Program-made: the position numbers and the translations under genes
Notes under the pieces: model-generated
The model's input: the letters and a program-made list of their open reading frames with translations, nothing else
Told to the model about the DNA's origin: nothing
Database searches by the model: none
Assembly (NCBI RefSeq): GCF_900188455.1
Contig: NZ_FZOL01000013.1
Location: 117,951-181,950 of the forward strand
Direction of reading: 5' to 3'
Origin: Pseudomonas japonica
Lineage (GTDB): Bacteria; Pseudomonadota; Gammaproteobacteria; Pseudomonadales; Pseudomonadaceae
DNA length: 64,000 bases
Shown: piece by piece, positions 8,480 to 16,224 of the stretch
Layout of the letters: the number at the start of each line of letters is the position of its first letter
Position numbering within the stretch: position 1 is the first letter of the stretch

Positions 8480-11374
8480 TCATTGAATGTTCAGGGTCAG
8501 GACGTTACGGCCGTCGATCACGCTCGGCGCCAGGAACGACACACGCAGGCGATGGCGGTTGCCCTCCACGTCGCGCAGGGTGAACGTCACCGGCCCGTCG
8601 AGCAGCGCGCGGAACATCCAGTACGGCTTGCCTTCGGCCATGCCGTCGTACCAGAAGCCCATGTCGGCGACGCGATGCAGGCTGACCAGCAGTTGCCCCG
8701 GCGACGGCTCCTTGCCCGGTTCCAGCAGTTCGCGCGCGGGGGACGACGGCACCTTGTCGAGCAGGCGGTGGAAACTGGTGTCGAAGGTCAGGTGCGTGGG
8801 CCGCTGTTCGACCCCGGAAAAGTCCGAGCGGAAGGGATGGAACGCGTAGCCGGTATAGCTGAAGAAGGTCTCGTCCAGTTGCTCGCTTTCCCAGCGGATG
8901 GTCGAAGCGTTGGCCTCGATGCGCAGCGTGGCGAACGGCACCGGGTACAGGCTCGCGCGCCGGTAAGCGATGCGCCAGTAGTCCACTGTATCGAGGAAGT
9001 AGGTGAAATCGTCATCGCCTTCGAAGTCGCCTTCGCCGTTGTAGACCCGCTCGCGCACGATGTCGTAGTCACGTCCCGGCCCGACGATCGGGTCCTTGCG
9101 TGGTGGCTCCACCCCGGTCAGCTCGATCTCGGAGATGTTCACGCTCGGATCGTTGGAGTTGTAGACCTGATTGTCGTCGCCGGTGAAACGCGCGAAGAAG
9201 GTATGCGACCCCTCCTTGCCCATGTGCATCCACAGCGTGCGGAAGCTGGTACCGGTGTTGGCCGGCACTGCGGGTGGCGGGTCGTCGCTCTCCCCGGCCG
9301 CGGTGGGTGAATACAGGTTGAAGCGGTTGCGCTTTTCGTGGACGGCCCAGTCCGTGCTGTCGCCCTCGGCGATGCCCTCCTGGTCGGCCGCGATGAACTT
9401 CAGGTCGTTGCCGGTGTGCGCATCCACCAGACGCAGGGTCGCCAGCTCCGTCGGACTGAGCTTGATGTACACGTCCTGACCACCCATCTCGACCGTCTTG
9501 GTCGCGATCTCGATCACCAGGGGAATCTGCTGCTGGCCATTGGCATAGGCCTGGACCAGGCCACCGGCGGGCGACACGGTGAACTTGTCCAGGTTGCGCC
9601 AGCGCGGCGGCGCGATCTCCCTGGCCTTCAGGCGCACGATGCTGAAGCCGCTGGCGATGGGCAGTTCCATGCCCTCGGGCACGAGGTCGCAGCGCACCAG
9701 GCTGATCGGCGAAGCGCCTGCCTCCTGCGGCGCAATGAACGTACCGCCGCTGTCGATGCTGCCGCCACCCTGCACGCTCCAGCGCATCCACTCCGGCGGG
9801 AAATTGCCGTAGAAGCGGATCGGTACGCCGAAATCGATCTCCGGGACGAAGTACGGCTCGATCGGCACGCCGGCGGCACCTTTGCTGAGCACCACCGCAG
9901 CCTCGATGCGCTCGTTGCCGGAGGTCACGAAACATTCGATGGGTTGCAGCACGAACGGCTCGTCGATGTCCGTCGGCGGCGTGTAGCGCGCGCGTCCGCC
10001 GCCCAGGTCTTCCAGGCTGCCCAGCGCGGGTTGCGGCAGACGCCAGCGCAGGGTTCCGCCCGCCAGCCGCGACGCCCTGAACTCGATGGCCGCCGCGCCC
10101 ACGGCGCGTACCATGCACCGCGGATACAGGCTCATGCCGGCCATGCGCCCGAGCAGCGAGGCGGTGACCTGGCGCGCCTGTCCGTTCTCGCTGTACTGCC
10201 CGCGCACCAGCGCCGGCGTCGCGTCCAGGGCCATGGTCTGGGCATCCGGCGCGGTGTACAGCCCGGTCGCGGTGATCTTGCCCAGCGCCAGCGGACTGCC
10301 CAGGCTTTCGGTACTCCAGGTCACATTGGGGATCACGCTGCCGTCGGCGCGCCGGGCGACGAACTGCTGCGTATGCCCCGCTTCGATACTGCCCAGCCGC
10401 GGTTCACTGCGCGCCGTGCCGGGGCCGGCAGCGATGTTGCCAAGGATCAGCAGGTCATGGGGCTGATGCCGCGGGCCGCTCTCGACGAACAGGCTGCGCC
10501 CGGGAAACATCAGGTTCTTCAGCACATCGAGCTGCGTTTCGTCGACCCAACCGACCAGTTCCTCGGCAATCACCAGCGATGCCGACCAGCGTGGGTCCTG
10601 CCCCTGGAGGTCGTCAGGGATCAGGTAGGGGAAGTCGCCGTCGTCGACCGGTGCCGAGCCATTGCCCTGATTGGCGCGCAGACGCACGAACACCAGCACC
10701 CCACCGTCGCCCCCGCTGTCGCCAGGCGCGGCCTGGGTGGCCAGGTGGAACGAGACCGGTGCCAGGGGGTGATAACTGTTGAAGTCGAGCAGCCCCAGTT
10801 CGAAGCGCAGGCGGTTGTCCGGCTGCAGCCGCATGCGCTGCAGGATGAACTCGCCCAGCGCCTCCTGCTCCGGCACCTGGTTACCCAGGTTGCAGCGGGC
10901 TTCGTAACCCTGAGCGAGGTCCAGAACGATCCGCCCGCTGCCGTCGATATCCCCCACCGCCTGGGCCAGCTTGAGTTTCATGGTCACGCTGAAACCGTGC
11001 TGTTCGTCCAGCTCGCCGGTGGACACCAGCAGCGCCGGCATGCCCGAGTGCTGGGTCATCAGGCTGTAGCTGCCGCTGATCAGCGGCAGGGTCAGGGTGA
11101 CCGTGGAGTTGCGCAGCGACGCCGACTCGAACGACAGCCGCGGCGTGCCCAGCCTGATGCGGCTCAAGGTCGCGACCACGGTACCGTCCGGATTCAGATT
11201 GAGCATGCCGCTGACCGGCAGCATCTGGTGGAACTGGCCCATACGGTCGACGAACTGCTCTTCCAGCAGGGCGTTGAGACGGCTGCGACCGAAACACAGG
11301 ATCGCACCCCAGCCAAGGGTGATCGGGCGGCCTTGCATCGCCGTCAGCAGGTCTTGCAATGACTGTCTGTCCAT
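8480..11374 (-). CDS. Large relative of the P47-like/Ig-like paralogues, with unique C-terminal region
   Basis: The 964-aa protein is of unknown function. Residues 1-320 match the layout of the three 780-aa paralogues: TLGWGAILCFGRSRLNALLE at the start corresponds to their TYGWSAILAYDRDKTNTVL, and HDLLILGNIA corresponds to their LPGDLALFGxVxP. Ig-like modules follow at about 325-420 (ending GKITATGLYTAPD), 440-500 (RARYTPPTDID) and 520-600 (GGSIDSGGTFIAPQ). Residues 600-964 have no counterpart in the paralogues and end in a beta-rich block with VTFTLRDVEGNRHRLRVSF. There is no signal peptide. The ATG overlaps the upstream stop (TGATG), so translation is coupled. The start resembles the TYGWD region of clostridial P47/OrfX (TULIP) proteins, but this is by eye only. 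Confidence 0.75.
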   Translation of the reverse strand: MDRQSLQDLLTAMQGRPITLGWGAILCFGRSRLNALLEEQFVDRMGQFHQMLPVSGMLNLNPDGTVVATLSRIRLGTPRLSFESASLRNSTVTLTLPLISGSYSLMTQHSGMPALLVSTGELDEQHGFSVTMKLKLAQAVGDIDGSGRIVLDLAQGYEARCNLGNQVPEQEALGEFILQRMRLQPDNRLRFELGLLDFNSYHPLAPVSFHLATQAAPGDSGGDGGVLVFVRLRANQGNGSAPVDDGDFPYLIPDDLQGQDPRWSASLVIAEELVGWVDETQLDVLKNLMFPGRSLFVESGPRHQPHDLLILGNIAAGPGTARSEPRLGSIEAGHTQQFVARRADGSVIPNVTWSTESLGSPLALGKITATGLYTAPDAQTMALDATPALVRGQYSENGQARQVTASLLGRMAGMSLYPRCMVRAVGAAAIEFRASRLAGGTLRWRLPQPALGSLEDLGGGRARYTPPTDIDEPFVLQPIECFVTSGNERIEAAVVLSKGAAGVPIEPYFVPEIDFGVPIRFYGNFPPEWMRWSVQGGGSIDSGGTFIAPQEAGASPISLVRCDLVPEGMELPIASGFSIVRLKAREIAPPRWRNLDKFTVSPAGGLVQAYANGQQQIPLVIEIATKTVEMGGQDVYIKLSPTELATLRLVDAHTGNDLKFIAADQEGIAEGDSTDWAVHEKRNRFNLYSPTAAGESDDPPPAVPANTGTSFRTLWMHMGKEGSHTFFARFTGDDNQVYNSNDPSVNISEIELTGVEPPRKDPIVGPGRDYDIVRERVYNGEGDFEGDDDFTYFLDTVDYWRIAYRRASLYPVPFATLRIEANASTIRWESEQLDETFFSYTGYAFHPFRSDFSGVEQRPTHLTFDTSFHRLLDKVPSSPARELLEPGKEPSPGQLLVSLHRVADMGFWYDGMAEGKPYWMFRALLDGPVTFTLRDVEGNRHRLRVSFLAPSVIDGRNVLTLNIQ

Positions 11375-13716
11375 CAGTGATCCTCCTCAACGGGACGGGA
11401 AAGCAACGCGCCGGCATCGGCCAGTATCTTCAGCATGTCGGGTAGCGGAATCAGCGGCAGTGGCAGCACGCAGTAGCCGATCATCGACATCGGTCCCCGC
11501 CAGACGCAGGAGACTACGGCGAAGCGGTGCTGCCCCGTCGTATCGACGGTGAACAGGCCATTGCCATCAATGCTGCCGGAGCCGGCCAGCAGTCCCCATT
11601 CCAGATCGAAGCCATCGGTCGGGGCGCCGTTGGAAAACAGCGCCTTGCATTGCACCTGTTTGGCGTTGGCCGTTGCCTCGTAGAAGACCTGCAGACCCTC
11701 CAGGCCATGGGGGACGATTACGTAAGCCGACTGCTGATGCTTGGTCTGGCTATTGGTGACCACCACTTCATCGACAACGAACTCCGCGTCCTTGATGTAG
11801 GGACCGGCGGTGTACAGGTGATCGACGTCAGGCTCGTTGCTCGGAGCGATGGTCGCGCCGTTTTCGGGGTTGGCGACTTTCCAGGTCAGCACGCCGTCAC
11901 CCAGGGTTCCCGCGGACATGGCCCGGCTCTGCCCCACGCCGCAGACCTGCACCAGCGGATTGACCGAAATGTCCCTGACCACCACGGTGACCAACGCGGT
12001 GCTGGTGTGCTGACCCAGTGTCGCCTTGACCTTCACCCGCTTGTAGACGCCCTCGATCGCGCTCGCGGGCGGCGCGGTGTACCAACCGTTCTGATCGATG
12101 GAACCGACCGCCCCGCTTTCTCCGGGTAAAGGCTCCACGCTCCAGGTGACACCGTTGCGGTTCGGCTCGGTGTCGAACTTTTCCCGTTGCCCATGACCGA
12201 CGATTGGCTCCAGCGGCGTGATGACGAACTCGGTCAGGCTGGGCGAGACATGCCCGAACAGCGCCAGGTCGGCCGGCAGGTGAACGCTGTCGAGCACCAC
12301 GCTGTTGTCGCCCTTGAACAACAGGCTGTTGAGGCGAAAAGCCTCGACCGGGTCCACCGTGTCACCAAAACCACGCAACTTGGCGGAGAGCTCACGTATC
12401 ACCATCGACCTCACAAGTCGGGTCATGTCATTGAGCATCACGGGTGAAAGAAAATGCACGAAATCCAGGGGTTCTACCCCGGCATACACCGGTACCGCAT
12501 AAGAGCTCTTGAGCTCGACGGCCCCCGTCACCGGGTTCAATGCCAATCCCAACAGCACCGTCGTTTTCCAGTCCAGTCGAACGTAGTCCGCTTTGTCCGC
12601 GCCATTGGGCCCACGCAACTTCACCCAGATGAATCGATCGGTACTGCCGGACATAGTCACGGTCAGGAAATTATCCTGGTGAAGAACGAAGCTGAAATTG
12701 GACGCATCGTGAAGTGGAAGCCAGAGGACATTGATCTCGACGAACGCGAAAAAATCCGAAGACTCTCTCTGGTAACCCATGTCCAAGTAGCCGGCGGTCG
12801 CCTCCAGCCCCTGTAGAAGTCCGCCCTGGTGAACCCACTTGTACTGGAAGGAATCTCGCGCAGCGAATTGCTCGCAGGCACGAAGCATGATGCTGCGCAC
12901 CAAGAATTCCCGTCCCATGAGTACAGTCGCGGAACAACCCTCGGGAATCAGGAACGGCAGGTCACCATCATCGACGGGTAGGCTGCCGTTGCTTTCCCCT
13001 TCCATGGCGATGAACACCAGCACCTCCCCCGAGCCATATTCGCGAGTGCCGGGCGTGCGGCTATTGGGCGCCGCATGGGTACGGATCTCGAACTTGCCCG
13101 GTTTCAGGAACTGGTCATCCGCCATGCCCATCTCGTTGAGCACGAGCGTTCTTCTGGGTTCCTCCTCCTCGCCGAAACGCGCCATGAAGTGCTTGCCACC
13201 CTTCTCCCGCTCATGCTTGGTGCGGGCGAAGGTCAGGCGAGGATTTTCACCCGTCGAGATATCCAGAATGACCTGGCCCGACCGATTGACGTGCCCCGTG
13301 CTCGCCTGCAGGGAGACTTCGGACTCCAGCAGCGGACCATCCATGGCATCCAGCGAATGGATCTTCTCCACCCGCGCGGATCTCCAGCCCCCCGGCTTGC
13401 TCAGGGTCAACTGGCTGCCGCCGATGACCTTCTGGGTCAGCATGACCTTGGAGTCCTTGAGGGTGGCATTGGTGAAGGACAAGCGCGCGGCGTCGAAGAT
13501 GTAGTCGTAGGTATACTCGGCTGTCTCGTCGGTGGTGGGAATCAGTTCCCGGAACGGTGGCAGGTAACTGCCGCTGTCGAAGCGCTCGATGTACTCCTGG
13601 CGCAGCACGGTATTGGTCTTGTCGCGATCGTAGGCGAGGATGGCGCTCCAGCCATAGGTCCGGGGCGCTCCGGCGAGCCATTGCAACAATTCCGCGAGTG
13701 GTGTCTTGTCGTTCAT
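11374..13716 (-). CDS. P47-like/Ig-like paralogue, third in tandem
   Basis: The 780-aa protein starts MNDKTPLAELLQWLAG, identical to its upstream neighbour, then TYGWSAILAYDRDKTNTVL. Residues 1-265 and about 450-780 are strongly conserved among the three paralogues, while about 266-450 differ. The conserved second half contains FRLNSLLFKGDNSVVLDS, LPADLALFGHVSPS and TPLEPIVGHGQ, then Ig-like modules with GSIDQNGWYTAPP and GSGSIDGNGLFTVD. It ends in a Pro/Leu-rich tail around CVLPLPLIPLPDML. No signal peptide or catalytic motif is seen. It overlaps the upstream gene by 4 bases (ATGA) and the downstream gene by 1. It is the most diverged of the three. A lipid- or partner-binding role would follow if the P47 (TULIP) resemblance holds, which is inference. 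Confidence 0.75.
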   Translation of the reverse strand: MNDKTPLAELLQWLAGAPRTYGWSAILAYDRDKTNTVLRQEYIERFDSGSYLPPFRELIPTTDETAEYTYDYIFDAARLSFTNATLKDSKVMLTQKVIGGSQLTLSKPGGWRSARVEKIHSLDAMDGPLLESEVSLQASTGHVNRSGQVILDISTGENPRLTFARTKHEREKGGKHFMARFGEEEEPRRTLVLNEMGMADDQFLKPGKFEIRTHAAPNSRTPGTREYGSGEVLVFIAMEGESNGSLPVDDGDLPFLIPEGCSATVLMGREFLVRSIMLRACEQFAARDSFQYKWVHQGGLLQGLEATAGYLDMGYQRESSDFFAFVEINVLWLPLHDASNFSFVLHQDNFLTVTMSGSTDRFIWVKLRGPNGADKADYVRLDWKTTVLLGLALNPVTGAVELKSSYAVPVYAGVEPLDFVHFLSPVMLNDMTRLVRSMVIRELSAKLRGFGDTVDPVEAFRLNSLLFKGDNSVVLDSVHLPADLALFGHVSPSLTEFVITPLEPIVGHGQREKFDTEPNRNGVTWSVEPLPGESGAVGSIDQNGWYTAPPASAIEGVYKRVKVKATLGQHTSTALVTVVVRDISVNPLVQVCGVGQSRAMSAGTLGDGVLTWKVANPENGATIAPSNEPDVDHLYTAGPYIKDAEFVVDEVVVTNSQTKHQQSAYVIVPHGLEGLQVFYEATANAKQVQCKALFSNGAPTDGFDLEWGLLAGSGSIDGNGLFTVDTTGQHRFAVVSCVWRGPMSMIGYCVLPLPLIPLPDMLKILADAGALLSRPVEEDH

Positions 13717-13864
13717 TTTTCGCCTCTTTCTCCGGCTGGGCTCGAGAGCAGACGCTCGGCCTCACCCATGACGTTCAGCCAGGCGGGCAAGGGGATCAGC
13801 GGGATCGGCAGGATGCAGTAGCCGATGTAGGGGAAAGGCATTCCGGGTAACGCCATGAGGCAGC
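13597..13864. repeat. Junction direct repeat, copy 1 (pairs with 15957-16224)
   Basis: By eye this stretch is almost identical to the one 2360 bp further on at 15957-16224. It spans the 5' end of one paralogue, the ATGA overlap and the 3' end of the next. Stretches of over 100 bases match without a difference. Such near-identity at each gene junction would let the array gain or lose whole genes by homologous recombination. Confidence 0.85.
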
Positions 13865-16076
13865 CGACTACCGCAAACCGGTGTTTCCCGGCCGAATCGA
13901 CGCTGAACAGGCCATTGCCGTCGATGCTGCCCGAGCCCGCCAGCAGCACCCACTCCAGCTCGAACCCGTCGGTGGGCCCGCCGTTGAGGAACAGCGCCTT
14001 GCACTGCACGCGGTCGGGATTGGCGTCCGCCTCGTACAGCACCTGCAGCCCCACCATGCCGTGCACGACCAGGACATACGCCGACTGCTGATTGCCCGTC
14101 GCATCGTTGGTGACCACCACCTCGTCGACGACGAATGACTCGGTGAGACTCGCCGGGCCGGCGGTGTACAGGTGATCGCCATCCGGTTCGGTGCTCGGTG
14201 CGATGGTCGCGCCGCTGGCGGGGTCGGCGATCCTCCAGGTCAGCGTGCCCGTGCCCAGGGTGCCCGCCGACATCGCCCGTATGTGCCTTGGGCCGCAGGC
14301 CTGCACCAGCGGGTTGACGGAAATGTCGCGGACCACCACGGTGACCAGCGCCGTGCTGGTGTGCGCGCCCAGGGTCGCCCTGACTCTCACCCGCTTGTAG
14401 ACGCCCTCGATCAGGCTGGCGTCGGGCGCGGTGTAGTTGCCGTCCTGGTCGATGCTGCCGACCGCGCCACTGTCTCCGGGCAGGGCCTCCACGCTCCAGG
14501 CGACGCCGATGCGGTGCGGATCGATAGCGAACTCTTGTCGCTGTCCGTGACCGACGACCGGTTCCAACGGAGTGATGGCGAACTCGGTCAGCGCCGGCGA
14601 GACACGGCCGAAAAAGGCCAGGTCTCCTGGCACATGGGCACTGTCGAACAGCACGGCGTTATCGCCCCTGAACAGCAAGCTGTTGAGGCGGAACACATCG
14701 ACACCAGCGAAGTACGGAATCAGCTTGTCGACCAGCAGATGCTCGACGTACCAGGCAACGGTTGTCCTGGCCAGCCTCGCTACCGGTTCGAAGTTCGCCA
14801 TGACCGGTGGATGACTGATCAACTGGTTCGGGTCCACTTCGTACCGGGCGTAGGAATCGTCGGGCTCCAGCACCAGGCCGACGGCACCCGATGACGGGTC
14901 GACACTGACCGAGTAGGTATGGCGCAAGTTCCAGTCCACTCTGACGGAGCCCTGGTACTCCCTGCTGTCATTGCGCAACTTGAGCACCATGAAGGGCCAG
15001 TCGCGTCCTTCCATCTCGACAATGACCCTTTGTCCCTGGAAGACCACATCGAAACGCTTTTCCACCCCGGCGAACGACATGACCAGACGATCGATCCGCA
15101 TGGATTCATAGACGGGATCGTCGTGGACGTACTTCCAGACCTCCCAGGCCAATGCAGTCTCGATCCGGACCCGACTGACGAGTCCGCTGCCATCCTGAAC
15201 CAGCGAGTACACCGGCCCGGCCGCCAGCGCGGGCTCGAAGGACGGCATGAGTATCCGATGGATGCAGAACGCCTGCCCCAGCAGCACGGTCGCCGAGTGG
15301 CCATCGGGAATCAGGAACAGCAGGTCACGGTCATCGACGGGCAGGCTGCCGTTGCTTTCTCCCTCCATGGCGATGAACGCCAGCACCGCCCCCGATCCGT
15401 GCTCCGGCGTACCAGGGATACGGCTGTTGGGCGCCGCATGGGTACGAATCTCGAACTTGCCCGGCTTGAGGAACTGCTCGTCACTCACGCCCAGCTCGTT
15501 CAGGACGAGCCGCCGCCGGGGCTCCTCCTCCTCGGCGAAGCGTGCCATCAGGTGCCTGCCGCCCTTCTCGCGCTCGTACTCGCTGCGGGCGAAGGTCAGG
15601 CGAGGGTTCCTGCCCTGGGAGATATCCAGGATGATCTCGCCGGCCCGGTTGACATGCCCGGTGCTCGCCAGCAGGGAAACCTCGGATTCCAGCAGCGGTC
15701 CGTCCATGGCATCCAGGGAGAACACCTTTTCCACCCGGGTGTAGGAGCCCGTCGGTTTGCTCAGACTCAATTGCGTACCACCGATGACCTTCTGCGTCAG
15801 CAGCGCGTTGGAGCTGCTGATGGTGGCATTGCTGAACGACAGGCGCGCGGCATCGAAGACGTAGTCGTAGATGTACTCCGCGGTGTCGTCGGTGGTGAGA
15901 ATCAGTTCGCGGAGCGGTCGCAGATAATTGCCGCTGTCGAAACGCTCGATGTACTCCTGGCGCAGCACGGTGTTGGTCTTGTCGCGATCGTAGGCGAGGA
16001 TCGCGCTCCAGCCATAGGTCCGGGGCGCTCCGGCGAGCCATTGCAACAATTCCGCGAGTGGTGTCTTGTCGTTCAT
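13713..16076 (-). CDS. P47-like/Ig-like paralogue, second in tandem
   Basis: The 787-aa protein has the same plan as its neighbours: a conserved start with TYGWSAILAYDRDKTNTVL, a conserved block up to about residue 265 (ending near IPDGHSATVLLGQAF), a variable centre, and a conserved second half. Key segments of the second half are VFRLNSLLFRGDNAVLFDS, VPGDLAFFGRVSPAL, GSIDQDGNYTAPDA and GSGSIDGNGLFSVD. The variable centre contains VRVDWNLRHTYSVSVDP, whose counterpart in the next gene is VQLFWHARLTYELDADP, so structure is kept while sequence changes. Its last 250 codons are nearly identical in DNA to those of the gene at 16073-18421, which suggests recent duplication or gene conversion. No signal peptide. 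It overlaps both neighbours by 4 bases. Confidence 0.75.
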   Translation of the reverse strand: MNDKTPLAELLQWLAGAPRTYGWSAILAYDRDKTNTVLRQEYIERFDSGNYLRPLRELILTTDDTAEYIYDYVFDAARLSFSNATISSSNALLTQKVIGGTQLSLSKPTGSYTRVEKVFSLDAMDGPLLESEVSLLASTGHVNRAGEIILDISQGRNPRLTFARSEYEREKGGRHLMARFAEEEEPRRRLVLNELGVSDEQFLKPGKFEIRTHAAPNSRIPGTPEHGSGAVLAFIAMEGESNGSLPVDDRDLLFLIPDGHSATVLLGQAFCIHRILMPSFEPALAAGPVYSLVQDGSGLVSRVRIETALAWEVWKYVHDDPVYESMRIDRLVMSFAGVEKRFDVVFQGQRVIVEMEGRDWPFMVLKLRNDSREYQGSVRVDWNLRHTYSVSVDPSSGAVGLVLEPDDSYARYEVDPNQLISHPPVMANFEPVARLARTTVAWYVEHLLVDKLIPYFAGVDVFRLNSLLFRGDNAVLFDSAHVPGDLAFFGRVSPALTEFAITPLEPVVGHGQRQEFAIDPHRIGVAWSVEALPGDSGAVGSIDQDGNYTAPDASLIEGVYKRVRVRATLGAHTSTALVTVVVRDISVNPLVQACGPRHIRAMSAGTLGTGTLTWRIADPASGATIAPSTEPDGDHLYTAGPASLTESFVVDEVVVTNDATGNQQSAYVLVVHGMVGLQVLYEADANPDRVQCKALFLNGGPTDGFELEWVLLAGSGSIDGNGLFSVDSAGKHRFAVVGCLMALPGMPFPYIGYCILPIPLIPLPAWLNVMGEAERLLSSPAGERGEK

Positions 16077-16224
16077 TTTTCGCCTCTTTCTCCGGCTGGG
16101 CTCGAGAGCAGACGCTCGGCCTCACCCATGACGTTCAGCCAGGCGGGCAAGGGGATCAGCGGGATCGGCAGGATGCAGTAGCCGATGTAGGGGAAAGGCA
16201 TTCCGGGTAACGCCATGAGGCAGC
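15957..16224. repeat. Junction direct repeat, copy 2
   Basis: This is the partner of 13597-13864, again covering the start of one paralogue and the end of the next. Differences are a few single bases, for example ccgcaaa versus ctgcaaa near 13873 and 16233, just past the block. Confidence 0.85.

Noticed and set aside
4996..8583. A 1195-codon open frame on the plus strand across the RHS gene, and similar long frames opposite or beside other genes (34-2292, 28838-31399, 34434-36551, 55899-59087).
   Set aside because: They are frames left open by high GC content. Their proteins are low-complexity, show no domains, and lie over genes with clear family membership.
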